Made by a program: the position numbers and the translations under genes. The notes beneath the pieces were generated by a model. That model was not told the DNA's origin. It saw only the letters and a list, made by a program, of their open reading frames with translations, and did not search any database. A stretch of 61,548 nucleotides of DNA. Origin: Chara braunii. Taxonomy: Eukaryota > Streptophyta > Charophyceae > Charales > Characeae. Below are positions 11,196-21,641 of this stretch, in pieces (the first letter of the stretch is position 1; each line of letters opens with the position of its first letter). Where the stretch lies: the NCBI GenBank assembly GCA_003427395.1, contig BFEA01000664.1, forward strand, positions 242,736 to 304,283, read 5' to 3'.

Positions 11196-11829
11196 GCTCG
11201 AGCTTCAGGCAGCCGAGAAACTTCAATGGTTCTATCAGAACAACCTGGCAAGCACGGACTGGATCACCGAGCACCAACGCTTTGCATCCACGCCCAACTT
11301 CCCGTCGACATTTGTTGCTATCAAACATTTCTTCATCAGGAGGAGTTGTCCGGTGTTGTAGAACGCCTTGACGCAAGTTGCGGAGACGCTCACCACAAGT
11401 GAGCAGCTCTTGGATAAAGCCTCGCAGATTATCGTGATGAACATCGAAGCCAAGAATTTGGGGCATTCGTCTACTGCAGGCCAGGGCAGAGGACGGCATC
11501 GGCCGAAAGGGGCCTTGGTCGCAACAACTACAACGACCGACCCTTCAAACGAAGCTGCCTCTTTTGATAAAGGAGATGGATTGGCAGCCGCACGGGATGG
11601 TGGCCGCCCCGCCAGAGGGCGAGGATGCGGCAAACCGAAGACACACACCAATTCAGCCCCCGGGGCCGGGCCAGCGGCTCAAGAGCCTTGGACACGTTAC
11701 GGTATCTTGGAAGAAGTGTACCGCATCCGTACTAAGTACTGATACTGCTTGTGGTGCAACAGCGCGGTGCACGACACCGCAACGTGCCCCACGCCAATCC
11801 AAGGCAAATCCCCTTCGGGAAAGTGAGCA
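11196..11829 (+). pseudogene. gag: Gypsy element 1: gag C-terminal part with zinc knuckle
   Basis: The reading frame from 11197 gives a typical retrotransposon Gag C-terminal half: a helical segment beginning LELQAAEKLQWFYQNN, a Gly/Arg-rich basic stretch, then the CCHC zinc knuckle CLWCNSAVHDTATC (C-x2-C-x4-H-x4-C) at about 11746-11787. The zinc knuckle normally binds the element RNA inside the Gag particle. Two in-frame stops interrupt it: a TAG near 11359 and a TGA at 11740-11742 just before the knuckle. The 5' part of gag, the leader and the 5' LTR are missing; the left edge is a sharp junction with direct repeat B. Confidence 0.75.
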
Positions 11830-12049
11830 CCGCCGAGAGTGATGCGACCGCACTCTCGACGCCTTCGGAATCGGTTGCTTCGCGAGCGACCTCTCTTCAT
11901 TCTTAGGCACATGCGGAAGTCGACAGTCCTCTCTTGTATTCTTATGAGGACTATGCTGCCCGGCTCGTTCCTTCGTTGGGTTCTCAAGCTCAAGGACAAG
12001 ATGTGTGTGCGAGTTCTTCTCCGTACGGCAACAACAACCATAGATCGCC

Positions 12050-12640
12050 GTGAAGTGGCTCTTCAAGGGATTCGACGCGACGCACGAGTTCAACATAGAG
12101 GTCTTGGACCCGTTGACGTCCGAGGATTTTGCATGGCTTCCTCTCCCTTCCACATGTTGCTTGCCGGGACCACAATGTGCAAGACTATGCGCTCATCTCC
12201 ACACATACTTAGCCTTCTATGCACCACCATCTTCGTTGACGGATGACGAAGTTGCGGTGGGGGACATCCTTGCGTATGTTACCAAGGTGGCCCGCGAGTT
12301 TCGCATGCAGCGGTACGATGATAACAACGCACCGCTCCTTTATGTCCGCATCCAAGTTGGGCAAGCGTCTTGCAGTGCTTTGCTGGATAACGGCGCGACT
12401 CGCAATTTCATAAGTCAGTCCTTTATCCAAAGGGTCGGCCTTGGCACTCAAGTTCGAAGTAAGCCAAACCTGACGGCGATCAAGTTGTCGGACAGTCGGA
12501 CGCAACAACTCCTCGATCGCTACATTGACTCATGCATGCGAAGCGGTGACGTTTGACGCCTTAGACACAAACTTCGACATTATTTTGGGGATGCCTTGGC
12601 TTGTAAGTGCGGATCACACTGTTAACTTCCATCAACGGAC
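12050..12640 (+). pseudogene. Gypsy element 1: aspartic protease
   Basis: The active-site region reads LLDNGATRNFIS at about 12379-12414, where the family normally has D-S-G or D-T-G. The second family hallmark DIILGMPWL follows near 12578-12604, but in another + frame, so a frameshift lies at about 12510-12545. The protease would process Gag-Pol. The Asn in place of Ser/Thr and the frameshift make this copy non-functional. The region 11830-12050 between gag and this domain is decayed linker with stops. Confidence 0.75.
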
Positions 12641-12899
12641 ACTTACTGTTCGCGGCGCCTTCGGCGTCGAGGTGCTGTGTACCATTCCTCTTCCGCACTC
12701 CTCGATCCGGTGCCAAGTCGTAACGGCCAAGTCTTTTCGGGCCACTTGCGCTTACGAGCGGACCGACGAGATAGGCCTATGTTTTCTACGAGCCACCTCG
12801 ACGACCGAATCTTCACCTACGGACATGTCTTCGGACCCCCGAGCGGTGTGGCTGGTCGACGAGTTCACCGAGATCTTCGAGTCTCCTACCAGTGTGGTG

Positions 12900-13735
12900 T
12901 CGGATCGGCCGATCTCCCACGAGATCATTCTTGAGGCCGGTGCTGTGCCACCGAAAGGATGCATCTATCGCATGAGCGTTGAAGCGCTCGCAGTTCTCCG
13001 CGCTCAACTCGATGATCTTTTGGACAAGGGCTGGATCCGCCTTAGTACCTCACCATACGGTGCGCCATTTCTCTTCGTATGGAAGAAGAACAAGGATCTT
13101 CGCTTGTGCATCGATTACCGCAAGCTCAAAGCACAAACCGCCAAAAGTGCGGGACCTCTTCCGAGGATTGACAACCTTCTCGAGCGGTTCGGCGGCGGGA
13201 AATTCTTCTCAAAGTTGGACTTGAAGTCGGGCTACCATCAAATCTCGATACGCCCGCAAGATTGCTACTAATCCGCGGTCAAAACGCGGTACGGGCATTT
13301 TGAGTGGATTGTTATGCCTTCTGGCCTCACCAATGCCCCGACGACCTTTCAAGCGACAATGAACAATGAGTTTCGTGCGATGCTGGACCGGTTCGTACTA
13401 GTCTACTTAGACGACATTCTCGTCGATAGCCGGACATTGGAGGATCACCTTGAGCACCTTCGACGAGTGTTGGAGACACTCCACCGCGCCAAGTACAAAG
13501 CCAACTGTGACAAGTGCGAATTTGTCAGGCAAGAGCTGGAATACTTGGGCCAGTTTGTCACACCGGAGGGCATCAGTTCGTTGTCGGACAAGATTCAAGC
13601 CATCCAAGAGTGGCCGGAGCCGAAGACCGTCACGAATGTCCATTCCTTCCTTGGCTTAGCCGGCTACTATCAACGCTTCATCAAGGGATACTCGAAGATC
13701 ACGACTCCTTTATCCAAGCTTCAATGGAGGACCGA
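12900..13735 (+). pseudogene. Gypsy element 1: reverse transcriptase
   Basis: The RT fingers and palm are easily recognised. The entry strand GCIYRMS is followed by KGWIRLSTSPYGAPFLFV, LRLCIDYRKL, LPRID, then FSKLDLKSGYHQ with the first catalytic Asp, and the YLDD box in LVYLDDIL at about 13401-13424. The thumb-side block VHSFLGLAGYYQRFI follows at about 13639-13683. One in-frame TAA at 13269-13271 interrupts the palm after the SGYHQ motif. The frame then runs on to about 13735, where it shifts before RNase H. Confidence 0.9.
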
Positions 13736-14281
13736 CCATTCGACTTCGACGACAATGTGTGGACTTCCTTTTTGGCTCTCAGAGCCGCATTGCTATCCGT
13801 TGAGATGTTGAGCATCTACGATCCACTTTTGAAGACACGTGTCATTACCGATACGTCCGGCCATGGCATTGGTGTCGTCCTCGAGCAACATGACGGTGTG
13901 GACTGGCACCCGATCGAGTACTTCAGCAAGAAAGTGTCCACCGTGCACTCGATTGACGACGCACGAAAGAAGGAATTATTGACCTTTGTACACACGCTCA
14001 AGCACTGGTGGCATTTTCTTCTCGGTCGACGGCAGTTCCGATGGGTAACGGATAACAATCCCTTGGTCTTGGTCTTCTACAAGACCAAAGACATGGTCAA
14101 TAGCACCATTGCCCGTTGGATGGCCTTCATGATCCAATTTGACTTTTTCCCCGACCACATTCCGGGCAAGTCAAACTGATTTGCGGATGCTCTTTCACGG
14201 CGTCCAGACCATTGTACCGCAGTCTACTCAACTTTTGAGATTAACGACGACTTGCGGAACAGCTTCATCCGTGGTTACCAA
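13736..14281 (+). pseudogene. Gypsy element 1: RNase H, copy 1
   Basis: A different + frame from RT (that of 13514-14179). It shows TDTSGHGIGVVLEQ, EYFSKKV, a Lys/Glu block before LLTFVHTLKHWWHFL, and TDNNPLV, the ordered blocks of Ty3/gypsy RNase H. A TGA at 14177-14179 falls in the N-x-FADALSRR motif before the integrase linker. This is the first of three partial or complete copies of this domain and ends where the AT-rich insertion begins. Confidence 0.85.
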
Positions 14282-14979
14282 GTATTTGGATGAGTAACGA
14301 AGAAGTTGGCAAAAACAACGAATTCGGGAAAAAATTTGGCGAACTTTGAAAGCTACTCCGAATAGGGTTTAATAGTCCTTTTGAGTTTTTTTTTTAGTTT
14401 TTTTTTGCCTGTTTTGTTTTTTGATGTTTGTATTATGAGCCTGCATAGTTTGTTCACAAAATTTTCCACGACGTTGCCCGTAGTGATGTAGCGAAAAAAC
14501 CCGAATTTTGGGCCTTCCATTAACCGCGTGTCCACTCGTGGTTAATGGGTGGTGCTATTTTCGGCGAATTTTTCACCGAAACTGTCATATTTCCCTGAAT
14601 TTTTGCTTTTTTCTTGTTTTTTTTTTTTGTCTGATATGTATGTGCTTTAGGGTATATTTGTATTCAGTTTCAGCGTATTTGGATGAGTAACGAAGAAGTT
14701 GGCAAAAACACCGAATTCGGGAAAAAATTTGGCGAACTTTGAAAGCTACGCCGAATAGGGTTTTATAGTCCTTTTGAGTTTTTTTTTAATTTTTTTTTGC
14801 CTGTTTTGTTTTTTTATGTTTGTATTATGAGCCTGCATAGTTTGTTCACAAAATTTTCCACGACATTGATGTTTGTATTATGAGCCTGCATAGTTTGTTC
14901 ACAAAATTTTCCACGACATTGCTTGTAGTGATGCGGTAAAAAACCCCGAATTTTGGGCCTTCCATTAAGCGCGTGTCTC
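14282..14979. repeat. AT-rich insertion made of two direct repeats inside element 1
   Basis: A 393-bp unit (14282-14674) starts GTATTTGGATGAGTAACG and is repeated, truncated, at 14675-14979. The second copy contains a further 53-bp exact-length duplication (14816-14868 and 14869-14921). Poly-T runs and GAATTCGGG/CGAATTTTGGG blocks recur. There is no coding capacity. RNase H sequence resumes at about 14980 at a point already present upstream, so the insertion sits at a duplication junction. No target duplication was identified; the family is unknown to me. Confidence 0.75.
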
Positions 14980-15372
14980 GTGCACTTGATTGACGACGCA
15001 CGAAAGAAGGAATTATTGACCTTTGTACACTCGCTCAAGCACTGGTGGCATTTTCTTCTCGGTCGACAGCAGTTTTGATGGGTAACAGATAACAATCCCT
15101 TGGTCTAGGTCTTCGACAAGACCCAAGACATGGTCAATAGCACCATTGCCCTTCGGATGGCCTTCATCGACCAATTTGACTTTTTCCCCGACCACATTCC
15201 GGGCAAGTCAAACCATTTTGCGAATGCTCTTTCACGACGCCCGGACCATTGTACCGCAGTGTACTCAACTTTTGAGATTAACGGCGACTTGCGAAACAAC
15301 TTCATCCGCGACTACCAAGTCGACCCTAAGTTTTGCGACAAGTACGCAAATCGCTCCTCTCCTAATCCGGCG
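14980..15372 (+). pseudogene. Gypsy element 1: RNase H to integrase linker, copy 2 (partial)
   Basis: Starts inside the RNase H domain at the HSIDDARKKEL-type block (here HLIDDARKKEL) and runs through the FADAL region (here FANALSRR) and the linker up to SSPNPA. A base change after the TDNNPLV block leaves a TAG at about 15107. The end is fused in frame to copy 3, giving one open frame 15130-15852. Confidence 0.8.
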
Positions 15373-15852
15373 CCGTCCGGCTATGGCATTGGTGCCATCC
15401 TCGAGCAACATGACGGTGTGGATTGGCACCCGATCGAGTATTTTAGCAAGAAAGTACCCACTGTGCACTCGATTGACGACGCACGAAAGAAGGAATTATT
15501 GACCTTTGTACACACGCTCAAGCACTGGTGGCATTTTCTTCTCGGTCGACGGCAGTTCCGATGGGTAACGGATAACAATCCCTTGGTCTTCTACAAGACC
15601 CAAAACATGGTCAATAGCACCATTGCCCGTCGGATGGCCTTCATGGACCAATTTGACTTTTTACCCGACCACATTCCGGGCAAGTTAAACCGTTTTGCGG
15701 ATGCTCTTTTACGGCGTCCGGACCATTGTACCGCAGTCTACTCAACTTTTGAGATTAACGACGACTTGCGGAACAGCTTCATCCGCGGCTACCAAGTCGA
15801 CCCTGAGTTTTGCGACAAGTACGCAAATTGCTCCTCTCCTAATCCGGCGTAG
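15373..15852 (+). pseudogene. Gypsy element 1: RNase H to integrase linker, copy 3
   Basis: A third copy starting at the SGYGIGAILEQ block and continuing through EYFSKKV, TDNNPLVFY, NRFADALLRR and the linker to SSPNPA, followed by TAG at 15850-15852. It lacks the start of the domain. It is the only copy adjacent to integrase and also the one with the fewest lesions, so it is probably the ancestral 3' part, with copies 1-2 reflecting duplication of about 480 bp. Confidence 0.82.
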
Positions 15853-17315
15853 TCGCACTATCGGATCCAAGAGGGGTACTTGCTTGTCCACTCGCGAGGG
15901 AAGGATCTTCTTTGTGTGCCACGAGATTTACAATTGCGCACACGGCTTCTTGGCGAGTTCGACGACGCTCCCGCCACCGGACACTTGGAGTCAATCGGAC
16001 GATTGGCCGACTCCGCGAGCTCTTTTGGTGGCCGGGTCTTCTCGACGATGTCACACGCGATTGCGAGTCATGCGAGGTTTGCCGACGTTGCAAATCCCGC
16101 AATCATCCTCCGTACGGCGAGTTGCAACCGTTACCGGTCCCCTTGCGGTGAAGGGAAGCGATTGCCATGGACATTATCAGCCTGTTCACCAAGCACAAGA
16201 CCGGAGTGGATGGGATTCTCACGGTGGTCGACCGACTCACCAAGTTCGCCATGTTTTTGCCTTGCCGCTGTCATGCCAAGGCACTGAAGTTGGTCGAGGT
16301 TCTATATGCCGGTTGGATTCGAACCAAGGGTTATCCCAAGGAAATCGTATGCGACCGCGACATTCGGTTCATGTCCGATTTTTGGTTGGCGCTCATCAAA
16401 CGATGGGGCTCATCTCTCAAGCCAAGTTCGGCTCGCCACCCCTAAACCGATGGCCAAAAGGAGAGGGCGCATCAGACCGCATAGGTTCTCCTTCGCACTC
16501 TCATCCGCCCCGACCAAAAGGATTGGGTTGAGCGGTTGCCGGATGTCGAGTTGGCATACAACTCGTCCATCCACCCGGCTATCGGGTTGTCGCCCTTCGA
16601 GTTCGAGCACGGCTCGCCGGTCACTTCTCCGTTGGACACAATCATTCCACGAACGACTGAGAGCGATGGCCATCTTCTTTTCTTGCGACGGATGCAAGAG
16701 CTACTTATCAAGGCAAGCCACCAGATGGCCAAGACGCAACAACGCACGAGCCAACAGGCCAATCGCCAGCGTCTTCCTTGCCCATTGCGCGCCAGCGATC
16801 TCGTTTGGGTTTCCGCCGCGGAATTCAGCCTTGAACAAGATATCTCTCGCAAGCTCCTCCCGAAATGGATGGGGCCTTGGCCGATCATGACACCTGCCGG
16901 AGATGCACCCGAAGGACCTTCCTTCACCATTCAGGTGCCCGCCCACTTGCCCGTCTACCCGGTCTTTCATTGCTCCAAGTTGGCTCTCTACACGCCAGCG
17001 GAACATGACGATTTTCCTGGACGACGATCGCAAGACCCACCCTCTATGGATGGCTTTCAAGAGGTCGGCAACATCATCTCCCATCGGCGTTACGGCAACA
17101 GGCCAACCGAGTACTTGGTACACTTTGCGTACTGCAGTCACCGAGCTGATCGTTGGTTAACCCGTGCGGAACTCCAAGCAACAACTACGGATGTTCTTGC
17201 ATGCTACGAACGCAAGATGCAAGGCAAGCCGGTATCTTCGGCTCCACGTCGCACCCGTGTCCACGTTCCACCTTCAGACCGTCAGCTTCGCCCTTGCCCC
17301 GGCTTGACTTCATAA
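15853..17315 (+). pseudogene. Gypsy element 1: integrase with C-terminal chromodomain
   Basis: The domains appear in order but in changing frames. The HHCC zinc-binding region is split by a frameshift near 15990, with its cysteines in CESCEVC at about 16062. The catalytic core carries Asp in MDIISLF (16167 on), Asp in CDRDIRF (about 16350) and Glu in TDGQKERAHQT (about 16447-16479), so the D-D-E triad is preserved. A TGA lies before the core and stops lie at 16444 and near 16492, inside the third motif region. The frame 16536-17315 then gives the IN C-terminus with the GPY-type KLLPKWMGPW motif and a chromodomain-like tail (YLVHFAYCSHRADRWLTRAEL). Integrase would insert the cDNA; the chromodomain directs insertion to chromatin. 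Confidence 0.85.
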
Positions 17316-17326
17316 GGAAGGGGGGG
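17313..17326 (+). promoter_or_regulatory. Polypurine tract of element 1
   Basis: AAGGAAGGGGGG lies directly before TGTTACATGC, the expected arrangement of a plus-strand primer next to the 3' LTR. It starts four bases after the Pol frame stops. Confidence 0.75.
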
Positions 17327-18615
17327 TGTTACATGCTTGCGCCAGCGACAGGCTGCACGGGCCATTTCCAGGCCCGTGACGCTTTCATACCAAAAGCCTG
17401 AAAACAAGGGCCTACAAGCCCTGTGTCGTTTCAGCCTGAAAGCCTGGAAACAAGGGCCTACAGGCCCTGTGTCGTTTCAGGCTAAATCAGGGCCTTTCCG
17501 ACCCTGAGAAACTGAGGGCCATTTTCGGGCCCTCATGAGTTCGGCCTGCCCCGAAACTCGTGCACCAGACTAGGGTTTTAGCTGAAGCCATTTCTGGCCT
17601 ATTTTCAAGACAACCTTTGTTTGAGCTTCAACCCGAGGGTCCGCCACGTTGAGGCATTGGCAAGAGCAGCCTCTTGGACGGGCCAACACTATATAGGACT
17701 GGCCCGCCCTGCAGGAGGCAGGTAGTTCCTAGGTACTTCCCAGGTACTTCACGTGCTGTTCAAGAGGTAGGAGGTAGTCTTCAGGATTCGGCAGCAGCAC
17801 TCTGGAGGAGCGCTGCAGGAGTAGTAGCAGCGTTAGCAGTAGTCTTCAGTGTTGGGCGCTAGTAGCGTTAGCTGTAGTCTTCAGCGCTGGGCGCCATAGC
17901 TAGAGTAGTACTATAGGGAGAGAGATTGGGCGGAGGCCAGAGGGACTTATCTGCAGCGCCATCGCTCCAGCTTCGTCTTCAAGGTACCTGCAACATAGCG
18001 CCACCTTCTCTGGTTAGTACCTGGCATACGAGAGAGAGAGAGAGAGTTCTTCCTCCTCTTCTCAGTCCACAATCTCCCTCTCACCCTCTCAATATCTGAC
18101 TGCACTGCATCAGCGGACTATGAGAGAGAGAGAGAGAGCTTGGTGACATTTGGATCCAGACTCGACATTGGACTTCAGACATTTTGACAAGGGATTATTT
18201 GGGACTTGTAAAGAGACTTGGTGTTGACGACTCTCCCATCTCTCCCCTCCTCTTCGTCGGATCCCCTCCTCTTCGTCTGTGCATGGCTGGACCTGGCGCC
18301 TCTTCCTATGTATAGCGCCAGGCCCCTTCACACCTTGTGGTGAAAATGATGTATGTTTAGTCTGCATTTCGACATTGATTGGGCTCGTCATTAGTATTCT
18401 AGCCTTCTGCTTCGCTATCTTGTACTACGTAAAAGAGGTTAGTCCCGGTCAGATAAGGACTTGTATCTAAGTCTTCCACTGCGCTGTAAAGCACCATTTT
18501 GTATGTATTAGAGTGTATACTGCTCGTTGAGATTTCACTTGCACTGCATTGTCCATTCAATCCTTTTCATCATATTGCGGATCCTTGGTTATTATGTACA
18601 TCGCCCAATTGGGCA
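17327..18615 (+). mobile_element. LTR of element 1 (family A), 1,289 bp
   Basis: Begins TGTTACATGC just after the polypurine tract and can be closed at CAATTGGGCA (18615), giving TG...CA ends and a length like the other LTRs here. The U3 side has two ~47-bp repeated blocks with GGGCCTACAGGCCC hairpins (17390-17490). A TATA-like CTATATAGG lies near 17690. GCGC-rich short repeats and a CCTGGCGC...GCGCCAGG stem at about 18292-18325 follow. Related but diverged copies lie at about 23800-24480 (-) and 43138-43827 (+). Confidence 0.75.
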
Positions 18616-18617
18616 TG

Positions 18618-18710
<93 letters not shown>

Positions 18711-19048
18711 NNNNNNNNNNNNNNNNNNNNNNNNNNNNNNNNNNNNNNNNNNNNNNNNNNNNNNNNNNNNNNNNNNNNNNNNNNNNNNNNNNNNNNNNNN
18801 NNNNNNNNNNNNNNNNNNNNNNNNNNNNNNNNNNNNNNNNNNNNNNNNNNNNNNNNNNNNNNNNNNNNNNNNNNNNNNNNNNNNNNNNNNNNNNNNNNNN
18901 NNNNNNNNNNNNNNNNNNNNNNNNNNNNNNNNNNNNNNNNNNNNNNNNNNNNNNNNNNNNNNNNNNNNNNNNNNNNNNNNNNNNNNNNNNNNNNNNNNNN
19001 NNNNNNNNNNNNNNNNNNNNNNNNNNNNNNNNNNNNNNNNNNNNNNNN

Positions 19049-19124
<76 letters not shown>
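18616..19124. repeat. PBS-like start, GA tract and 338-base assembly gap
   Basis: The LTR is followed by TGTATCAGAG, a 10-base near match to the initiator-Met primer-binding site TGGTATCAGAG, which merges into a GA run (about 18623-18710). Unresolved bases fill 18711-19048 and GA resumes at 19049-19124. The gap size and what lies inside are not known. Open frames reported across it encode only Arg-Glu or Ser-Leu repeats and are not genes. Confidence 0.85.
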
Positions 19125-19126
<2 letters not shown>

Positions 19127-20155
19127 AAACAGAGACAGTATAGCTTACTTGAACAAAGAGAACAACAAAGCTAGCACACAAACCAATTTCTGTTGCTTTT
19201 TTCAGAGTTTTTTTACGTCTCCTTCCCCTCCCCCCTCTCCTCCTGGACAATGTGCAATACACTCATCCCAGACAGAGGATATAGGTTAGTCGGAAAACGA
19301 AAGACAGACAGGCACAAAGACAGAGTAAGAGAAAGAAAGACAAAAAAGGAGACAACGAAAAAGAGAGAGAAAGAGAGAGAGTGGATTTTGAGTTTTTTTT
19401 TTCTCCCCTTCCCCGCCCCCCCCGTGGACACCAAACAAACATCACGCAATCTGTGTATAGTCAAACACTCTCAATACTGTTGCGATCTGACCCTTGGTCA
19501 ATGCATTTTCGAATATCTCTTCGCTTTTGCTGTGTGCATTCCTGTTGTCCCCCCCCTCCTGTGCGACGCAACAGGTTCACTTGTTATTTTTAAAGGGGTA
19601 GTGTAATGAACCCAAACTGGAAGGTACTCGACAGACGTCGAATGCAAGACAACTTTTGATTTGGACAATGTCGCCAATAATCATGAATGTGACCTCTGAT
19701 ACAATGTCTTGTTACCAGTAGACAGAGAGAGTGGAGGGGAAATAGACAGTTAGAGGGTGGAAGAGATAATCAATGACGACCAGGAGAGTAGCCCAACATT
19801 ACCCACTCCTTCTCCGGGCTTCCCCTCGCCTCCACGCCATAAAACAGTACCCAGTATCGAGTCTGACAAGTCCTGATCACATAGAAATGCCACGTGGCAC
19901 TTCTCTCTAATGAAGACAATGGAGACAATCAGCAGCCCACAACATAGACGTCAACCTCAGGTAAGTACCCCGTTTTTTCAATCATCCACAAATCTTGATC
20001 TTCCTCCTTGTCGTGACCAATCACCCAATGTAGACAGCGCGACCAATGTCACATCAACGATGAAGACATGTGGCATGCGCCACGTCAGCAATGTAGACAG
20101 GCGACGTGCGCCACATCAGCAAAGGCTGACGTAATTATGAAGTCTTTCCAAGTAT
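19125..20155. other. Unassigned interval
   Basis: Low-complexity purine and pyrimidine patches at 19190-19420, then single-copy-like sequence. Near 20040-20150 short imperfect repeats of GCCACGTCAGCAATGTAGACA occur. No recognisable protein. Confidence 0.5.
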
Positions 20156-20229
20156 GGGCCTATAACTCAGTTGGTTAGAGTATACGCCTGATAAGTGTAA
20201 AGTCAGTGGTTCAAATCTACTTAGGCCCA
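20156..20229 (+). tRNA. trnI-GAU: Organelle-type tRNA-Ile (anticodon GAU)
   Basis: A 74-base sequence folds as a complete cloverleaf. The acceptor stem is GGGCCTA with TAGGCCC, followed by discriminator A. The D stem is ACTC/GAGT. The anticodon stem is TACGC/GTGTA with loop CTGATAA, so the anticodon is GAU at 20190-20192. The T stem is AGTGG/CTACT with loop TTCAAAT. Eukaryotic nuclear Ile tRNAs use AAU or UAU; GAU is typical of bacteria and organelles. There is no intron, unlike plastid trnI-GAU of land plants and relatives, which favours a mitochondrial source. No CCA is encoded. I infer an organelle DNA insertion; whether it is transcribed is unknown. Confidence 0.88.
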
Positions 20230-20340
20230 CTCTGCTCTGCTGGCGAACCGCACTCGCAAGAGCGTTTTCTTTTCTTTTATTTGATTTTCTTTCCTTCGGC
20301 CTCTCATCTCACCGCCAGCGCACCACAAAGTGNATTGATG

Positions 20341-20368
20341 GTGGAAATAGCTTAATGGTAGAGTGTCA
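20341..20368 (+). pseudogene. 5' half of a tRNA-Gly-like gene
   Basis: GTGGAAATAGCTTAATGGTA followed by GAGTGTCA closely matches the acceptor-plus-D-arm half of organelle or bacterial tRNA-Gly(GCC), with one change at position 2. The sequence then diverges: no glycine anticodon arm, T arm or matching 3' acceptor strand follows. It lies 111 bases after the tRNA-Ile on the same strand, suggesting both came in on one organelle DNA piece. Confidence 0.5.
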
Positions 20369-20569
20369 GATACATCCATGCTACGCTGCAATTCTGGTCA
20401 GATACCTCTGGAAAGTCCTCGTGTGAGTATATGCCCTCATTTCTATCCAGATTCCAGACCCCTTTCTTTCTGACACAAATAGGAATCAGGGAGAGTTCGA
20501 CAAAGTGTAGACCAATAATAAACACATAGCGCGCGACAATGCACCCAACATGGAATAGATGAGTCACAT

Positions 20570-21070
20570 TGACTCGTGCAATCAGTCAGAGAAAGCGCCA
20601 GCATGTCGTCTCCGTCCCGCGTTGTTGTCCACAGTGCTAGTGTCAAGCCAGCATCCAGCCAACGTCAAGCCAGTGTCGAGCCAACGTCAAGCCAGTGTCC
20701 AGCAAGCGTCAAGGCAACGTCAAGGCATCATAGCAAGATTGAATGTTGACTCCCCGAGTCTTATGAAGTGTTTGACGAGGCAGACTGGCCTCAGGTCCCC
20801 CACCCACGGTGGCTCAGATTGAATCACAGCTGAGGGCCTGGATTGTGTACAGTTACAGACTTTCACTTGGTCCTGATGTCGTCTGGTACCTGCATACAAA
20901 CAAGTGAATGTGTCTGATCGTCCGCCTGGGCTGGGTCCGTCTTGACTTTGACTGTAGGGCCTCATGCAATTGACCGAAGTCAATTGTTGGGCGCTTAGGC
21001 CCTGGGTTATTTCCAAAGGGCCTTTTGCCCCTTCGTTCTCCGGCCAGAAGTTGGGGTCGCGGCCTGAGAC
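20570..21070 (+). repeat. Element-2 family 5' segment (also at 38045-38505)
   Basis: Matches 38045-38505 over about 450 bases. The segment starts with imperfect 11-12-base repeats of the GCCAGCGTCAA type (20640-20735). Shared blocks include GACTGGCCTCAGG, GGCCTGGATTGTGTACAGTT and GCCAGAAGTTGGGGTCG. Here it leads into the protease of element 2, so it is probably the gag-protease spacer or leader of that family. No domain is recognisable in it. Confidence 0.7.
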
Positions 21071-21099
21071 CGCTTGTGTTAGGGTCTCTCTAGGCACTT

Positions 21100-21611
21100 C
21101 CCTCACAGGTGTGGCCGATGAGCTAAAGGAGAGGATGCCCGCCTGGGCCAAAATGAAGAATGAGAGTAGGGGACAACTAGTTTTAGTAGATGTAGAGATT
21201 TTCAGAGGTAGAGTAGGGGCCCTAGTAGATAGTGGGGCCACACGCAGCTATATCAGTAGAAAGGCGCTGCAGAAGTTGAAGTTGGGGCTAAAAGTCCAGA
21301 AGTTAGCAGACCCCATAGTGAGTATCCTCGCAGACAATTGCACGATGCGAGTAGAGGATTATGTAGAGGGAGTCCAGGCGTACTTTCGCCTAGAGAAAGA
21401 TGGGAAGGTGGAGAAAGTTCTCCATTCCCGGACTCTCCTCGTAGAGGACAGCCTTCCTTTCGATATAGTCCTAGGAATGGACTGGGTAGAGGCAGTCAGG
21501 GCCACACTCCATTTGAGAGAGCACGAGTGTAGGCTCCCTAGTCCGTCAGGCGGGGTCAAGACTGCCCGTTTGTTCCACCTATCAGGAGTAGATAACTCCC
21601 TGGCACATTGA
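21100..21611 (+). pseudogene. Gypsy element 2: aspartic protease
   Basis: Open frame 20964-21611. It contains LVDSGATRSYIS (about 21220-21255), the intact D-S-G active site, and DIVLGMDWV near 21460-21486, the second hallmark of Ty3/gypsy proteases. It terminates with TGA at 21609-21611 and RT begins in a new open frame 30 bases later. Gag is not present upstream. Better preserved than the proteases of elements 1 and 3, where the Ser is Asn. Confidence 0.85.
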
Positions 21612-21641
21612 TGCCTCAACACTCCTGCGTTTTAAAGATTA

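Noticed and set aside
18499-19289. Arg-Glu and Ser-Leu repeat proteins of more than 200 residues
   Set aside because: Translations of GA microsatellite across unresolved bases.
20341-20415. A complete tRNA-Gly gene
   Set aside because: Only the 5' half matches; the anticodon arm, T arm and 3' acceptor strand are missing.
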